DNA from: Sphagnum compactum
Lineage: Eukaryota > Bryophyta > Sphagnopsida > Sphagnales
Direction: 5' to 3'
DNA: 64,000 bases
NCBI GenBank assembly: GCA_965153455.1
Contig: OZ234500.1
Span: 13,943,817-14,007,816 of the forward strand
Positions 13,236 through 25,289 of the stretch are shown here, piece by piece. A program made the translations under genes and the position numbers. The stretch's first letter is position 1; each line of letters begins with the position of its first letter. The notes beneath the pieces are model-generated. The model made no database searches and was not told the origin of the DNA. It saw only the letters and a list, made by a program, of their open reading frames with translations.

Positions 13236-13379
13236 AAACATCAAACAACAACTATTAACTACTAATTAATGCAACTAATCAAACTAATTAATCTAAATAA
13301 CAAACAAAGAAGAAAGCAAAAACCCCACACACAATGAGAAAAAAACTTGAAACACTTGCTTTATGTGAAGTAACAAGTG

Positions 13380-13505
13380 CCGTTTATTGGCTAAACTCTA
13401 AACCTAATTAAACCCTAAACTAACTATTAACTCCTGATTAAGCACTAAACACTAAACCCTACTGACTACCTAATTAATTCTAAACCCCGAAACCCTGACC
13501 CTGAA
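13380..13505 (+). repeat. Degenerate telomere-like (ccctaaa) tract
   Basis: The phrases ctaaacc, taaaccctaaac and actaaaccct recur irregularly across about 120 bp. The plant telomere unit is CCCTAAA/TTTAGGG, so this may be an interstitial relic, or just A/C-rich decay. Confidence 0.4.
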
Positions 13506-13560
13506 TTTTTTTAATAGCTTGTTAGGATTTCAATAAAATGCAAATATACATTTTATAACG

Positions 13561-13697
13561 ATTTCAAAGGCCCACTTCTCCCATTACATAAATCCCTACA
13601 ACCAAGTTTCAAAGGCCCGGTTCTCACATTACATAAAACCCTACAACCAGGTTTCAAAGGCCCGGTTCTCACATTACATAAAACCTTGCATGCGAGT
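13561..13697 (+). repeat. Three-copy 45-bp tandem repeat
   Basis: Three near-identical units of 45 bp carry gtttcaaaggcccggttctc followed by acattacataaaaccctac; the third decays at its end. It sits directly upstream of the LINE. Confidence 0.85.
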
Positions 13698-13727
13698 TTC
13701 ATAAAAGGCATCACTTAATGTGATACT

Positions 13728-13742
13728 CTAAGAGTTTCAAAA
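13728..13742. repeat. 15-bp direct repeat at LINE 5' end (candidate TSD)
   Basis: The sequence ctaagagtttcaaaa is repeated exactly at 21,464-21,478, 37 bp after the LINE polymerase stop codon. Its length is typical for target-primed reverse transcription. Confidence 0.7.
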
Positions 13743-14006
13743 GGTCCATAATCGATTTTATAGATTCTTGAGACTTTGTAGTTTCGGAAGAAGTTTTTTT
13801 CTCTTCCAGATGGTCAGTCTGGTTGTCTTTCTGAAGGTAAAAGGCTACCCTTTCAGAGTTATTCTAAAGAGAACTCGAGAACTCGAGAAAGAGAACTCGA
13901 AGGCGATGGGAGCTCTCTGCTGTCTGAGCATGTATCAGAGAGGCTCATGATTTCCTTGTCCGAATGCACCTTTTTTTAGTCGATTCTTAAACGCTTTCTC
14001 TCTACA

Positions 14007-17000
14007 ATGATGGAAGTCTGCTCAGATGCTGTTGATTCACAGACCGCCAAGCTCAATGAGTTTGTTTTGGTAGCTCACAGGATAAGGAAAGCCGGACGTG
14101 GCACGCGGCCGGGATTCAGCAAATTCAAACTGAGACCAAGAAACGGTGGGAACGCCCGAACTTCCTCTCCGACGGGCGGGAAAAACTTACTTACAGCCAA
14201 CGGTTCTATTGTTTCGGCATCGCCAGAGCTCAGCGAAGCTCCTGCCACACCGATCTCTCCCCATTCCGGGGAAACGATGTGTGAAGAGGGAAGGATCGCG
14301 AGCTTAGATCAGGCGACTTCGATCTTTCTTCAGGATCGCTCGAGACCCCAGCAAACAAGCGAGGAAGAGCAAGCTTCCTTGCTCAGGAGAGATGGCGGAC
14401 CACAAGGAGAGCTTCTCCAACGGTCTTATCCGCCAGCCGCTCCTCTGGATATCACGATAATTCCTTCAAAGAGCCAGATCGAAAGCTTCGGCGGACTGCG
14501 CACCCCTCAGACCAACTCGATCGCGCCCCAGGATCGGCCGAGACTACAGCAAACAAGCAAGGAAAAGCAAGCTTCCTTGCTCAGGAACGATGGCGGATCT
14601 CGAGGAGAGCTTCTCCAACGGTCACACTCGGCATCTGCTCCTCTAGAAATCACGCCGAGGATTCTGGAGAGCACGATCGAAGGCGCTGACGGCCTTCACA
14701 CCCATCAGGTACCTCCGAAAGGAGTCTCTTCCCCCCCCCCGCAAGTCAGATCTTTCTTCTGCATCTGCTGGTTTGGGAAGGAGCTCGGAGACCTCGAAAG
14801 CTGCTACTGCCAGGCAGTCGGAGAGGGAAGACCTCTCCGCCGCCAGGGCAAAAGCGCCGAGGATGAGAGGCACGCAACACAAGAACTCAATCAGCTCAGT
14901 GACGACCCCCTCCCTCTAAACTCTGATCGCGCAACCAGGCAGCGGGACAGGTGCTGCTTCCCCAGACGGGGAAGCATCCCAAGGCCCATCGTCAGTCGAT
15001 TATAACTTGGAAGTCGAGGCGGATTTTCCAAAGGAATTGGTGCTCACGATGCAAGAAAACGCGGCCAAGAAGGCAAGAAGAACTGTAATTGGTAGAACTC
15101 TAGGGGGCAAAACAACCTTCAAAACGCTGCTCGATTGCCTCAAATTACATCTCCCGGCTCCTCTTGTCTCGATCGCTCTCCTCACAAGACGATATTTCGA
15201 GATCTTGTTCGAAGACGAGGAGGGAGCCAAAGCCACCAGACGTCTGACGGCTGTGGACTGGAGTGGCTTGTGCCTCTCCTTCTCGCGATACATTCCGAAC
15301 TTCGACGCAAGCTCTCAGGGAGCAGAGGCTCAACTCACTCATGCAATCAAGGTGCAATTCCCCGACTTGCAGGAGCAATTTCGGAACACCAGAGCACTGA
15401 CCATCATGGCCAGCAAGATCGGGGAGGTGCTTGAAATCGAAGCAGCAGATTCTTACATCAAAAGGCCCGCAGGGCCCATGATTACGATCGAGCTGAAGGA
15501 TATCTCCAAGCTCCCGGGGTACATCCGAATTCCGTCAATGGCGGAAGGAGCCGAGACCAACGACATGATAGCACAGAGAATTCTGTACTCCGGTCTTCCG
15601 AATCAGTGCAGAAAATGCAGGCGATCCGGTCACCACGCCCGATCCTGCACCACCAACAGAAGCAAACCTTGGGTAGGGGTGACTCCACCCACCAGACCCC
15701 TCTCCACAAACGTGCCAGACGGAAAGCAATCGGAAGGAGGAGCTCCCCAACCAAAGCAAGACCAGGGGGGCAGGCCTTCGCGACCTCAAAAAGCCAGGAG
15801 CACTCAAACGTGCACCCGGAGGAACCCGGTGAACTCAGAAGCTCTTAGGCAATTAGAGCATCCCACCGATCCAACCATCGGCAATTGCTCAGACAAGCTC
15901 CTCAGAGCTGACTCTCAACCAAGAAGCTCCAGCCAGGCTGGAGCACCAGGAAGCTCGGAAGCGGATCACGTTATGAAAGAACAAGTAAGCGTTCCAGAGC
16001 TCAAGCCCGACAGTCTGAGCCAAATGCTCAGCAAGCACCTGGAAAACTTCCACAAGACCAAGGCAATGCTCAATTTTGGTTTCCGGAACGCTGACAGCAA
16101 CCAGGCTACACAACCAGCTACAAGCACTAACCCTTTCGTGGCCCTGGAGGCAGACAACCCAGAAGCTGAAGACGCGATGGATAATCCTGAGGAGATGAAG
16201 GAGGGTTGGACTTTTCAGGGAAGGAAAAAGCACACCCCTAAGATCGCCTTTCTGAGACAGGTCCTGTCTCAGTCCACAACCTTCACCCCGAACCATGATG
16301 TCACTCCAGGGGGAAGAAGGAAGCATACGCACTCAGACGTGCACTGCTCCTACTTCACCTCAGTGGGAATCTCGTCTCCACCAGGGCAGGAACACGCCAG
16401 AGCAAGAATCTGGCCAGTCCTGTCAAGGGAAAAAAATGCCCAGAAGGAGATTCTGATCTACGCTAGGAACAACGCCCTGCCAGGCCTCCCGCTAAGCATC
16501 AGGATCACGGGCTCGTCTGAGGAAGAATGGACCCATGCAACAACACTTGCAGACATCACCCAGAGCATCGAATCTGAGCTCGAGGATAAGATTCTCAGGT
16601 ACAGTCTCAATCTCAAGGACTGCCTCTCCTTAGAATGGAGTTGGCAAGAGGACCGGACTAGAGGAGGGTGGGAATGCACAATTCTCGCACACATTAGTTC
16701 TGGCTCCAGCGCCATCAGTGTGCAGAAAAAGAGACACCTCCACTGGAAGTTGTCCGATTCCCTGACAGGTATGAACAACGACATCGAGTTCTCGGGCCCG
16801 GCTCACAACCTCCTGCTAAAGTCCGGCCCCGTGAGCACAGATCGTCAAGCACACAAAAGCGAGACTGCCAGCCAACTGGCGTCTCCTCAAGCTATCAGGA
16901 AGAAAAGGTTCACTAAGCTGGACCTCTTCAAACTGGAGCTCCAGCGGGTGGTCACCTCCCTTAACTTTGAAGTCGGACAAACAGTCCAGGGAGTGGATCA

Positions 17001-17016
17001 GGAGAAAGCAGGCTAA
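14007..17016 (+). pseudogene. LINE ORF1, gag-like with CCHC zinc knuckle (frameshifted)
   Basis: This ORF1 encodes the RNA-binding partner of the LINE polymerase. The first frame starts at ATG 14,007. A run of cytosines near 14,735 shifts the frame, and after the run the downstream frame is open except for one TAA near 14,918 until it ends at 17,016. Visible parts are a Ser/Pro/Gln-rich N-terminus with a 66-codon internal duplication, then a region (about 15,007-15,600) resembling DUF4283, then a knuckle CRKCRRSGHHARSC (C-x2-C-x4-H-x4-C) at about 15,608-15,650. A long low-complexity linker and a C-terminal part follow. The restored frame would be about 1,000 codons, long for this class. The two lesions make it a pseudogene as read, although the C-run could be a sequencing slip. 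Confidence 0.85.
14318..14655 (+). repeat. 66-codon tandem duplication inside LINE ORF1
   Basis: Two copies offset by exactly 198 bp (the aagcttcc landmark lies at 14,371 and 14,569) encode similar peptides: QASLLRRDGG..GELLQRS and QASLLRNDGG..GELLQRS. The spacing preserves frame. The copies have diverged noticeably, so the duplication predates this insertion. Confidence 0.85.
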
Positions 17017-17074
17017 ACAATGCTGGCAAACACGGGATCGACCGGCTCTCCAGCCGCCCAGGATCCGTGCGCTC

Positions 17075-20000
17075 ATGTTTGAAAAAACTCTCACCTTGAC
17101 ATCCCTCAACGTCAGAGGTTTGGGGAGCAAATCGCCAAAACCAAAGGTGATCAAAATCTGGTTAGCTTCTCTTCCCTCCCCCCTTCAAATTCTCCTCATC
17201 CAGGAACACCACCTGGGTATAGAGGGCACGAGGAACACAGGGAAAGGCTTAGAGTACTGGAAGGGGGGCGCCTTCTGGAACCCAGGAATACCGATGGGCC
17301 CTCTCAAAGAATGAGCGCTGGTACCGCCATCCTTGTAGACAGAAAGACCGCCCCTCTGGTGGTGGACAACGGAATTCTGATGGAGGGAAGAGCCCAGTTT
17401 ATCAAATTGCAAGCGGCCGGCAGTGGCACGCTCATTATTGTAAACGTGTATGCTGTCCGGACCTCGAGAAACCGAGCCCTCCTATGGGAAACCATAAGCA
17501 GAGTTGAGCTCGACTCCGACAACACCATAATCGGGGGAGACTTCAACCATCAGGAGGAAACCTTCCGCAGGGACATTGCCGGTGAAAGGCAGATGCACAG
17601 GAGGGAGGCGGCCTCCTGGCATCACATGACCCTTCAGTACGGTCTGACCGATGCCTGGTGCTCAGACAGTTTCAGGAAGATGTCCAAGAAGGCCTTCACC
17701 TTCGACAACGGGAGACTCGGAGCCAACTCCGCGATCTCCAGAATAGACAAATTTATGGTATCCCAAGACCTCGATTCCAGGGGGGGGAGAATCGAGTCCG
17801 CAATCACAATCAGGAAGTTCTCGGATCACTCACCCCTCATCATCTCCATTTGGGGGCAGGCAACCGGCACCGACAAGCCAGCGTGCTACTTCGACACCTC
17901 CTTGTTGGAGGAAGAGAAGAGCAAGGCAGCCCTACTCCAAGCCTGGGCCGGAGACTCACTGACCCCACCTAGCAGGGCTGGGCATACTGGATTGAAGCAG
18001 CCATAAAAAGGGTAATGATCTGCAACAACCGCCTTGCAAAGGCAAAAAGACGCCTGAAAGGTGCCATGATCAGATCTCACACTGAAAAGATCAAGCTGGC
18101 GGAGGTTCAGCTGCAAGGTGATCCGACCAATGAAGGAACAAGGGACATCTTGTCCGACTCCCAGGCGAAGTTGGCAGAGGTATACCAGAACCAAGTCTCG
18201 CGTAACCAACACCTATCCTCCGCGAACTGGTTCAGGTACGGCGATACTTGCTCAAAGAATGTTTTTGACTTCCACAAACTAGGTCAGAAAAAAACTCTGC
18301 TGAGAGAGTTAGAAACAGAGAGCGGCATGGTCAGAGGCCAATCTGATCTCTCCCATCATGTCACTGAGTTCTACTCCAATCTTTACTCCTCGGAAGCACA
18401 TCTCCCGGGCACTCAGGAAGCCCAGGATCGGTGTTGGGAGAGTGTACCGGTGAGGGCCACAGCTGATGCAAACGAGGCACTCACGCAGAATCTTACCTTG
18501 GAAGAGATTCACAAAGCGATCCAGGTGCTGCCCAAAGGCAAAGCGCCCGGACACGACGGGATTCCTATTGAGTTCTTCCAGGCTTGCGCCTCTGAAGTGG
18601 CGCCCACGCTGCTCAAAGCTTACACGGCCATGCTGGCCTCTGGAGAGGCCTCGAATTACATCAACAGGGGGCTTATCACCCTAATTCCCAAAACGGGAGA
18701 CCGCTCCAAACTCAGGAGTTGGAGGCCGATCACTCTCCTGGGGAGTGTTTATAAAAATCTGGCCAAAACCCTCGCCGGGAGGCTGCAAGCCTTCCTCCCA
18801 GGTGTTATCAGGCCGAATCAAACTGGCTTCATAGAGGGCAGGAGTATTCTCGACAATGTCTTCATAGCCCAGGACTCCCTGGACTGGGCCGTGGAGAGCG
18901 ACCAGGAGCTAGTCCTCCTCTTATTGGATTTCGAAAAAGCTTTCGATAGGATAGAGTGGAACTTCTTATTCACAGCCCTGTCCAAGCTCGACTTCAACAA
19001 CACCTGGGTGCGGTGGGTCCGCACCCTGTACCTTCATGCCACCTCCGCGGTCAGGATCAACGGAGAGGCGGGGCCAGTATTCTAGCTGGCCCGATCTGTC
19101 CGTCAGGGGTGCCCCCTGGCGCCTTATCTTTTCATCTTAGCAACTGACGTCCTGGGGCACATGCTAGAAGACCCCAAGTACGATGTAGAAGGACTGAACC
19201 TGCCTAGAGGGGGCAGACTCAGGGACCAAACCTTTGTCGATGATACAGCCCTATATCTCAAGGGTGACCAGGCTAACCTGGACAGGGCCCAGGGAGTTTT
19301 GGAAACGTTTTGTATAGCATCCGGCGCCAAGGTAAACTGGAACAAATCCGCTGCCATCTGGGCGAGCAGGAGAGAACGCACCTGGACTTGGGGCCAGGAG
19401 GTCGGCCTCAAGTGGATTCCCGAGGGCGAGGGCGTTAGATACTTAGGGGTCCAGGTTGGCTTTCGCCTCCCAATAGAGGCAAATTTTGATAAAATGATGA
19501 CGGCTTTGAAAGGGAAATTGATCAACTGGAGCCACAGTAACCTTTCACTCGCGGGAAGGATACTTGTAGCCAACCAAGTTCTTCTGGCATCAATGTGGTA
19601 CCTAGCCGCATCTTGGAACCCAAATCCCAGGATGTGCAGCCAGGTACGTGGGGTGGTAAGGAATTTTATTTGGGGGGGCAAAGCTGCGCCTTCCTGGGCT
19701 AAGGTGAAATGGGACACCCTCACCTTACCCATCGCCAAAGGGGGGCTGGGCATAATCGACCCCAAAACCCAGTCGGAGGCGCTCCTCGCGAAGCTGCTGG
19801 TGCGGGGCCTAGCCCCAGGCGGGGAACCTTGGAAAGAGCTGATCAGACATCACGCTGACCAGACCAAGCTCCCAGTCCATGGCAAAGGACCCGACACTCC
19901 AGATATAAACTGGATCTTCGCCGCACCCAAGCTCAAGAGGATGCCCTGCTCCATGTGGAAGAGCATCTTCGGGGCATGGATCAATGTGCGACCAGGTCTG

Positions 20001-21426
20001 ACCAAGGAAGACTCAGCAAACAGGGCGGAACTGCTCAGGCAGCCTCTCTTCGGGAACCCATCCCTCACCAATTCAAGAGGTTTGCCTCTCGGAGTGAACG
20101 GCCAGAGCGAGGGTTGCGCTTTCGCGCGCGCTGGGCACACCAGAATCAGAGACCTCTGGAACCGAGAGGCGCAAGATTGGAAGAACCTATCTGACTTGAG
20201 AATGCATTTTCAGGCTTCCAACAGAGCCTCCAAAGACATTATTTTAGAGAGCATTCCCAGGCGACCCGATCCTTCAGCTCCTGGGCTCAACCAGGTGACT
20301 GGGTCAGCAATTCAGCCCCTCGATCGGCGACCTGCTGGAATGGGTCTACTACGTTATGGACTCCTTTCCCGACAAGGTCCTGGCGCTGGAATTCAGGAGA
20401 ACTTCTGCCAGCGGCCAGCTTCGGGCCACAAGCTACCAGATCCACTCCCTTCTCCACCACAACCTCTCTTCAGTTAGAGTTCTCTCGCAAGAAAGGCACG
20501 GCGCCTCTCTCAAAGTTGCCAGAGACCCTCCCTCTGTCAACCAGAAGAACACAACATTTTGGATCTTTGAATCAGGCTTTATCGAGAACCTCCCCTGGGA
20601 TCCAGGGGAATGGCACTGGAAATAAATAAACCTGCTCGGCGACGCGCCCTTCTTTGGCTACACTGCCAAAAGGGGCTACAGAAACACCAAGGGGCCCTCT
20701 CACTCACCTAGAATCATCAAGTTCATCAACGACCTCGACCTCAGGAACTCCACCACCTCTCAGGTGGTCGCCAGGATCTGGCACAACGCCCGTCCTAGGA
20801 AGGTTGGCACCCTGATCTGGCTAACCCTTAACCAGGGTCTCCCGACTGGGACCTGGCTGCAAGTGATGGGAATCCCTCCCACCTGCAACACATGCGACAC
20901 CGGGACCCCTGAGTCCCCCCAGCATTGCCTCCTGGACTGCCCTCCCGCCCAGCGCGCCTGGGTGGCCTTCAGGAGAGTCTGGGAGGAATGGAAGGCTCCC
21001 GAGGACATCACCATCAACTGGCCATTCGTCTTGCTCGGAGAGGCCTCCATCGAACGCGAGGACGACCCTCCCGGCCTCCACGCTTACCACACCGGCGGTT
21101 TCACCTACCTCAGGAAGCCTCTTGACATCCTCCACACCTTCATTCTTTACTACCTCTGGTCCGAGAGGTGCCGCAAGCACTTTGACGACTGCTACTCCCT
21201 CAACAAAGTTCTTCAACAGGCCTGGGTGGCCACTGTCGAAGTCGGCATGGCCACCTGGAAGGCCATCAGAGCCCCCAGGCCCGACAAAGACTTAGAAATT
21301 CAAGATAGAATTGAGCTTGCCTTTAGGAATGAATGGTTGCATCTGAATATCTTCGGGAGTGACAACGCCACCATTCGGTGGCGTTTCCTCCCGCCTCTGT
21401 ACTTCTCGCTTTCTGATAATGATTGA
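17075..21426 (+). pseudogene. LINE ORF2: endonuclease and reverse transcriptase (disrupted)
   Basis: This ORF2 nicks target DNA and copies the element RNA. It starts at ATG 17,075 (MFEKTLTLTSLNVRGLGS), 58 bp after ORF1. Endonuclease motifs are NVRG, QEHH, GGDFN and, before about 17,850, RIDKF and SDHSPLI. Frame changes fall near 17,300 and 17,970. The reverse transcriptase runs from about 18,500: LIPKTGD, SWRPITLL, QTGFIEGRSILDNVF, LLDFEKAFDRIEW, an in-frame TAG at 19,083-19,085, RQGCPLAPYLF and the catalytic FVDDT (about 19,237). A third frame change lies near 20,330 and a TAA at 20,623. The C-terminus carries a zf-RVT-like CNTCDTGTPESPQHCLLDC (about 20,885-20,940). All catalytic residues that I can see are kept; only frame lesions inactivate it. 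Confidence 0.9.
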
Positions 21427-21463
21427 AGGGGCTGTTGCCTCCCTCCCCGCAAGGGGTTCACCC

Positions 21464-21478
21464 CTAAGAGTTTCAAAA
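21464..21478. repeat. 15-bp direct repeat at LINE 3' end (candidate TSD)
   Basis: Exact copy of 13,728-13,742. It runs directly into agtttgaaact, which forms a small palindrome with it. Confidence 0.7.
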
Positions 21479-21599
21479 AGTTTGAAACTTTGTTTGGTTT
21501 TCACATTTTTTCTGATACGTGCCCAACATTGGTTTGGACACCAGAAACAACAGACCCCTCCCCTTGGATTTGGCCTGCCCTAGGAGCTTAAGTGTTTGA

Positions 21600-22150
21600 T
21601 CACCAGCTGGTCTACCCTAGAATGGTACCGGTATTCAATCTTTTTTAAAATTTGCATACCAGTTTGATATTTATGTTGGATCTTTTTCAAAATTCTCATA
21701 CCAGCAAGCCTCTGTATTGGTATAGGATCTTGTTTTTAGCTATCATACCAGTCCAGGCCTAGTCTTAGGGTCCAAGGCCGATTTTCGGCTGGTATGGCAT
21801 AAGTATATACATAGTATTGAGATTAGTACAGCCCTGGTACATATGAAGGCGATATTACAGGGATATTATCTCACGTTGCTACCAGACAGGTGTTGGTACC
21901 AGGCAGGTATTACCTGGCGTCCTTACCCATGAGGCAGGTACTGGTACAGGGTTGGTCTTGCCTCGGTTCATATCTATCCATTTGAGGTGCCTATCAGACA
22001 AGTGCTGGTAGGAGGTTGGTATTACCTCATGTCCCTACCAGGCAGGTAATGATACAAGGCTGGTATTGCCTCAAGTCATACCAATCTGGTTGGTTCTTTG
22101 ATACCCGGAGCATACCAGTCTATAGAACAAGGTTCCATCCTGGTACCCAA
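21600..22150 (+). repeat. Degenerate repeats with ccagtactgg / ggcaggta phrases
   Basis: The first 150 bp resemble the unit at 11,750-12,180. After that, phrases such as accaggcaggta, ggtattacct and tggtaccagg recur at uneven spacing. No coding content. Confidence 0.55.
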
Positions 22151-25100
22151 CCAACAGGTGGTTTTGACCATCATTCACCTCCTTTCTGCCAATTTTTAAA
22201 AATTTTGTTTTAAGTGAGCCATGAACACAAGGTAATTATTATGTCATTCCACATTCCAAAATAGTTGTCCACATAGGTAACTTTTTTTTCTTTTTTCTTT
22301 TTTCCTTTCAAGACCAAATCATCCCTACCAAACCTTTTGAAGAAAAGGATTTAGGGGAAAACTAATTGAAAAGGTCATGAAGCATATGCTTCCAAATAAG
22401 ACCTTTTTCACTTTCACATCGTGCAAACCAAGCATTACATTTCAATCACACATTCTTGATCCACACCTAGGAATTGGATCATTTCCCCAAACAATTGGAT
22501 CATGCCGTCTAGGTGGAAAATCCTTTTTTGCACAAACCCCAACACAACTTATTTGTCCATTTCTGTTCACAAATGAGATTGTATATAGACTTTGGTGTGA
22601 AAATGAACTAATATTTTATACCTGAAAATTGCATCCATTGATAATGGGGATGTTTTGAAAACAAATATGTGGGATTTTACACCATTCTACTGTGAACAAA
22701 GGGGATTTGTACTGAGTTTCTGACAATTTTCACTTTGATTGTTTGGAGACCTCCCAAAATAATGTTGTCACAAAGATGCATAAATCCCAAGCAATACCCT
22801 CAACAATACCATGTGAATGCACAGATGAATACTGGAAACAATTGTATTGCAGCTCTGCTCTGCAAAACAATGACCATGTTCAAACAAAAACAGTATACCT
22901 AATATTTTGTGTTCATACAAAAATTGTACACCTAATATCTTGTGTTCATGTTACCATAGTCTTATCATGCTTTCTAGCATATACGTTGTATCATGTTTCT
23001 CCTTAGAACTTAGCACAAACTTTTCCTTCTTTTTCACGTGGTTTAGACTCCATTTGATTCAATGAATGAAGACAAAACATTAGAACAAAAACATTCCATC
23101 AAGTTCACACAATATCAATTAAAAATCATTAGAACTATTTATCTTGGAAATGTAAGGTGCCTAAAATTAGGCTTAGTCATTGTTCATACTTTTACATTTT
23201 TCCGAGAATGTGGCACTTTTACAGGGTTCCTCATCAACAACCACTTCATATCTTATCCAAATTGTATCAATGGGTTGGCATGTCAATGCCATGTCATGGA
23301 CTCTATCATTTGTTCCCCACCTTGAAGGACATGTAGTTCGACAGTAAAAATCACCATATGCTTATTAAATTCCTTCCATGTGATGTGAACTTGATATCAT
23401 ATTGCTCAGTTTCAAGTTTTAAAGCTTCAGGTTTTTATCACTATCTCAATGCGACTTTGTCTACTGTAGCAATTAACTTGTATTATGCCTACAAGGGTAT
23501 TTTTAAAACATATATAATGATTATATTTTGTACCTTCAATTTTGCAAGGGCAAACACCAATGGAACTGCATCAAGCACAACAGACCTCAAATGTCACCCC
23601 TAAGAAATGACAGTTGGAAAGCAAGGTGGGGGCGTTAAAGCATCTTTGTCTTTGTCTTATGTGTATTGTTTATGAAAATTTCACCCATTGATAAATAAAT
23701 AATTGTGTCAATTTGTTCCAAGGAAAGCAGTTGCACGCGTGAACCAAATATGGTTGTGATGCACTAAGAGTTCAAAGCTCATAAATTAGTAATTGTGAAT
23801 GTGCCACATCTCACATCTAGGGTTGATAATACTTGTGAGTGGGGTGAAACTAATTCCCAATCGCTGTAGGAACACATATGTTTGAGTCACCCATGTTAAT
23901 TTTGGTAGTTTTTTATAAAAAAACGCTCATATATTCAAATTCACACATTTCGAATTGGACTTAATTACCCTTCAATTAATAAGTTCATGTGCACTATGAA
24001 AAACAACAACATATCAGGTTCCCATAGCGTTCAGTTCACAAACAAAAAAGTTTTGTAAAACAAAGGGAAATATTGACATCCCTAGTACAGAAGGAGGCGA
24101 GTCTATAGGGGGAGGCAAGTACAACTGTCAGCTTTGCAAGCAGGAGGTCAGATTGCAGGGCACCGTCTGCCATTCCCCACTTGGAATTTGTAGAAAAGCA
24201 CAGATATTGCACATTCTGACATGCCCACTTGGAATTTGTAGAAAAACACAGATATTGCACATTCTGCCAAGCACAATGCAAGGGTTTTTAAAAATGAGGA
24301 TATTATAGAACCTACCAGTGGGTACATGATTGAATTGAACATGTTCCCGGCAAGAAAAGATAATTATTGTAGGTAGGGTAAGCAAGCTCATTCCCAAACA
24401 CAGGCCTACCACCCAACAGCCCCATGGCACAAAGCATAGCTGGTAAATGGGTGCCCACACCCCTTTGGGTGTTCAAGATGATGCTTATAACTGAACAGTC
24501 AGTATGGAAAAAAAAGTTTGGCGTAGGGGTAACTTTCAAAGTTAATTTTGCATTTGTGTTTGTTAATGAGTGTGAAAGGGTATCATTCAAAAAAACTTCA
24601 TGAGGGTTTCATGTGCAATGCTGTTTGGTAATGGGGTATGAAGTATATCGGTTCATTGAGTACAAGTGATCATAAAATCAGCGCACATACTGAGTTACAA
24701 CTTTGAGTGTTTGGATATGGGTTTAATTTTGGTCCAAGTTCCAAAAAAAATCACCCCACTATGATGTTTGCCTATGAGATAAATTTTAATAATTCCAACA
24801 TCAATTTTCAAAATTGGTGGTGGGGTCATTTGACCAAGAATGAGACATACCAACTATACAAACCAACATAATGTTTGGTTATGGGGGTTAGCTTGGCCTC
24901 TAAAGGGCATGGAGGTGATCATTAATGACCATAACCCCTAATTGGAATACAATGCAAAAAGAATAGCAATGTGATTAGACAACACACTCTAAGAACTTTG
25001 GATCTTGCAAATAAAGAGTTAATTACAAAGGCAAAAAGACCAAGATGGACACTTTGCAAGCATTCCCACAAAACATCTAGAACAAAATGAAGGGTCATGA

Positions 25101-25285
25101 ATTAACTATCAAAGGAACAATTCTACTTTTAGATTGAGCTTTCAGATATGTTGTCCTTACCAACTTGGGTAGAAGAGGGTTTCAAAACATTTTTAGAAAT
25201 CTTGTTTCCTACATATGAAGTGAAACCATACACACCAAAAGCTCTAGAGCCAAGTTCAAAAGTCAAGCAAGCAAACAACGAAGGA
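22150..25285. other. AT-rich spacer
   Basis: I find no gene or element signature here apart from the 51-bp duplication at 24,178-24,277. The frames are short and lack recognisable domains. Confidence 0.5.
24178..24277 (+). repeat. 51-bp tandem duplication
   Basis: Two adjacent copies of a unit containing cacttggaatttgtagaaaa, then cacagatattgcacattctg. They differ at only a couple of positions, so the duplication is young. Confidence 0.85.
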
Positions 25286-25289
25286 AAAT

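Larger units (their letters stand above)
13743..21463 (+). mobile_element. Near full-length LINE (non-LTR retrotransposon), about 7.7 kb
   Basis: The boundaries come from the 15-bp direct repeat. The order is a 5' leader of about 264 bp, ORF1 (gag-like, zinc knuckle), ORF2 (APE-type endonuclease, reverse transcriptase, C-terminal zinc-binding domain) and a very short 3' end. The body is much richer in G+C than the flanks, which suggests fairly recent arrival. Lesions are few: a frameshift at a C-run (about 14,735) and a stop in ORF1, then three frameshifts and two stops in ORF2. No poly(A) tail is visible at the 3' boundary, which is unusual for an L1-like element, so that boundary is less certain than the coding content. 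Confidence 0.85.

Noticed and set aside
12940-13251. 103-codon minus frame made of PLAIPCLLNI repeats
   Set aside because: By-product of a 36-bp minisatellite, whose length is a multiple of three.
15145-21216. Antisense frames within the LINE, 60-213 codons
   Set aside because: GC-rich coding DNA often leaves the opposite strand open; the plus strand carries all recognised motifs.
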